The notes beneath the pieces are model-generated. The model was given only the letters and a program-made list of their open reading frames with translations. It was not told where the DNA came from and searched no databases. This document shows positions 62,815 through 64,000 of a stretch of DNA of 64,000 nucleotides, in pieces (positions within the stretch are counted from its first letter, which is position 1; each line of letters begins with the position of its first letter). Source of the DNA: JACKFE01 sp050248735 (GTDB taxonomy: Bacteria; Nitrospirota; Nitrospiria; Nitrospirales; UBA8639). The stretch spans positions 174,047 to 238,046 of the forward strand of contig JBFWRU010000007.1 of NCBI GenBank assembly GCA_050248735.1, given 5' to 3'. The translations under genes were made by a program, and so were the position numbers.

Positions 62815-63206
62815 GGGAATGGGTAATCCTTGCCCAGGAAATCATATAATTTTTGCATGAAGAGGTAGAGAGTTTTTTCTTTTTCGGCTTGTTGAATCAT
62901 GAGACGACGACGCTCCTCTTCTTTTTGAATGTGCGTGATGTGTTGTTCAATATAGTTACGCAGGTTTTCCCCTTTCGAATTAATTTGAGTTTCCAATCCG
63001 TCAATCTTTTCTCAAATTTCGTCACGCTTCTTCATCAACGCCTCCACCTCTCCTGTTGCGTGGGCTTTATCCAAAAGCAGGGGGAGAGGAGTCTTCTCCG
63101 GATTGTGACCTTCCGATGGTGTCTAGTTTGTCGATTTTGGCGGTAAGACCCAGATGCCTTCCTCCAGTTGTCGTTGATTGATGACGATTGGGGAGATAAA
63201 TTCGAC
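62811..63206 (-). pseudogene. Decayed coiled-coil gene with in-frame stops
   Basis: The frame is open from 63206 downward on the minus strand except for TAG at 63123-63125 and TGA at 63012-63014. Its translation keeps a single style across both stops: EVEALMKKRDEI, stop, EKIDGLETQINSKGENLRN, then a Lys/Glu/Arg-rich coil (IQKEEERRRLMIQQAEKEKT) ending in GKDYPFP. The continuous heptad-like pattern across the TGA argues for an inactivated coiled-coil gene rather than two separate genes. The family is not recognised. Confidence 0.55.
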
Positions 63207-63273
63207 TTATGAAGGAAGGCGAGCATTTGTGCTCGAAAGGTTGAACGCGTACTGAGGAGATGTTTGACTTGGC

Positions 63274-63719
63274 TTAGAAATCGGGATATTCGGAAGTGTT
63301 ACCGAAAAAACCGGGATCCGTAGTGCGAACAAAGAGAGCTGTGAGTTTTTTCGCCAGAGTGGTTTCCTTAAGTAAGGTTTCAATCATTTGATAAGAGGCG
63401 TCATATCTTAACGAGACTATCGTGCCGGATGATCTGATCGCGGTACTTAGGATGAGAATCCAAATATAGGTTGCGTGCCCCGAGACATGAATCCGGCTAT
63501 GGCATTGGAGACAAAGGTGGTGGACGGCAATGTGATCACCGCGGTGAACAATAGGGCCAGAAATTGAAGGAGGGCTCTCCATGTTTTCCTTGCCAGCGGG
63601 AGGCTCAGAAGAATAAGGATGATCACGCTGCTCACCAGGAGAACATGTACAGAAAAACGAGATTCCTCTTTTACCTCCCCTGGTCTTCCCCCATTATTGG
63701 TGAGAAAAGAACCAATGGG
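63274..63719 (-). pseudogene. Remnant of a mechanosensitive (MscS-type) channel gene
   Basis: Two minus-strand frames carry parts of one family. The upper frame has a hydrophobic segment and LPSTTFVSNAIAGFMSR, matching the MscS pore region. The lower frame has IRSSGTIVSLRYDASYQMIE and LLKETTLAKKL, matching the C-terminal cytoplasmic domain start. They are joined by a frameshift, and the intervening beta domain is missing, so the gene has an internal deletion and is likely dead. Confidence 0.5.
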
Positions 63720-63874
63720 CTATCAAGAGTCCTATGCTAACCGCGCAAGGGCGATAGACGCAGAAAGGAAGGGGGATAGTTCTTCTGTAAGACCTTTGAG
63801 AAGTGTCATGGATTCTCTATTGGGTAATGATCATCAATGATTTTTAGCTGGTGGAGGCAGGTGATCAATTTAAA

Positions 63875-64000
63875 GGGCACCTCTAAAAACTACTGACAAA
63901 TTCGGCTGATTCTGGCATAAGTCCTCTGAAGGAGGATGAGCGATGCAGACACCCAATCAACTTGGTTTTTTTGATCTCGCCCACCGCTACGACGCCCTCA
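63875..64000 (+). mobile_element. Left end of an IS5-like insertion sequence (cut by window edge)
   Basis: GGGCACCTCTAAAAAC at 63875-63890 looks like an IS5-group terminal inverted repeat. A transposase start follows about 70 bases later. The right end lies outside the window, so the target duplication cannot be checked. It sits next to two decayed genes. Confidence 0.55.
63943..64000 (+). CDS. Transposase N-terminus (partial, IS5-like)
   Basis: The ATG at 63943 follows a strong site (gaaggagga). The visible 19 residues begin MQTPNQLGFFDLAHRYDAL, resembling the N-terminus of IS5-family transposases (a GFFD/GLFD-x-x-x-R pattern). The gene continues beyond the window. Confidence 0.6.
   Translation, partial: MQTPNQLGFFDLAHRYDAL

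Noticed and set aside
1..64000. CRISPR arrays, tRNA and rRNA genes
   Set aside because: No regularly spaced direct repeats and no recognisable tRNA or rRNA sequence were seen on either strand by eye; a tRNA search program was not available.

Overview
The window looks like a chromosomal segment of a Gram-negative, probably Nitrospira-like (Nitrospirota), chemolithotroph. This is inferred from moderate-to-high GC, Sec-exported copper and heme proteins, OprP-type porins, a high-affinity molybdate system and a heavy investment in phosphate handling. No rRNA or other taxonomic marker is present, so the assignment is tentative. I see no tRNA, rRNA or CRISPR array.

Layout. (a) 1-4.3 kb: the 3' part of a GH13 glycosidase, a double UspA protein, a single-domain response regulator and a sigma-54 activator. 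(b) 4.3-11.5 kb: a redox module with a 1627-residue secreted multicopper oxidase of the MofA/MnxG type, a periplasmic Tll0287-like c-heme protein and a cupredoxin-like protein with type-1 copper ligands. (c) 11.8-21.4 kb: a mixed block with a peptide-type ABC importer lacking a local ATPase, a MoxR-like AAA+ ATPase, dispersed repeats, purU, a low-GC YaaC-family gene and a TM0106-type nuclease. (d) 21.4-41.1 kb: a phosphate and polyphosphate island with phoB-phoR, pstSCAB-phoU, polyphosphate kinase, a CYTH-CHAD protein, a Ppx/GppA-HD phosphatase, an orphan PhoB-type DNA-binding domain, an inositol-phosphatase-family enzyme, a bactofilin and SixA. (e) 41.2-48.5 kb: a ChrA chromate transporter and a TolC-RND-adaptor efflux operon. 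(f) 48.7-54.9 kb: an outer-membrane porin with modABC, then a CBS/PsiE pair and a lipoprotein. (g) 55.3-62.2 kb, minus strand: arsR-pstS-pstC-pstA-pstB followed by two paralogous OprP-like porins, which is a second, ArsR-linked phosphate system. (h) 62.4-64 kb: a CBS protein, two decayed genes and the left end of an IS5-like element cut by the window edge.

How the parts work together. Phosphate is the main theme. PhoR/PhoB probably control the first pst operon and one porin through direct repeats with an 11-bp period, of the form TTAAC-N6-GTAAC, which I find before pstS and before the distal porin. The second pst operon is headed by an ArsR regulator with a plausible dyad operator, suggesting metal(loid) or arsenate-aware phosphate uptake. 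PPK, Ppx/GppA and the CYTH-CHAD protein would make, degrade and bind polyphosphate. The molybdate system fits an organism dependent on a molybdoenzyme such as nitrite oxidoreductase, but no such enzyme is seen here. The large multicopper oxidase with nearby heme and copper proteins is the most striking element and is a candidate for extracytoplasmic metal oxidation such as Mn(II).
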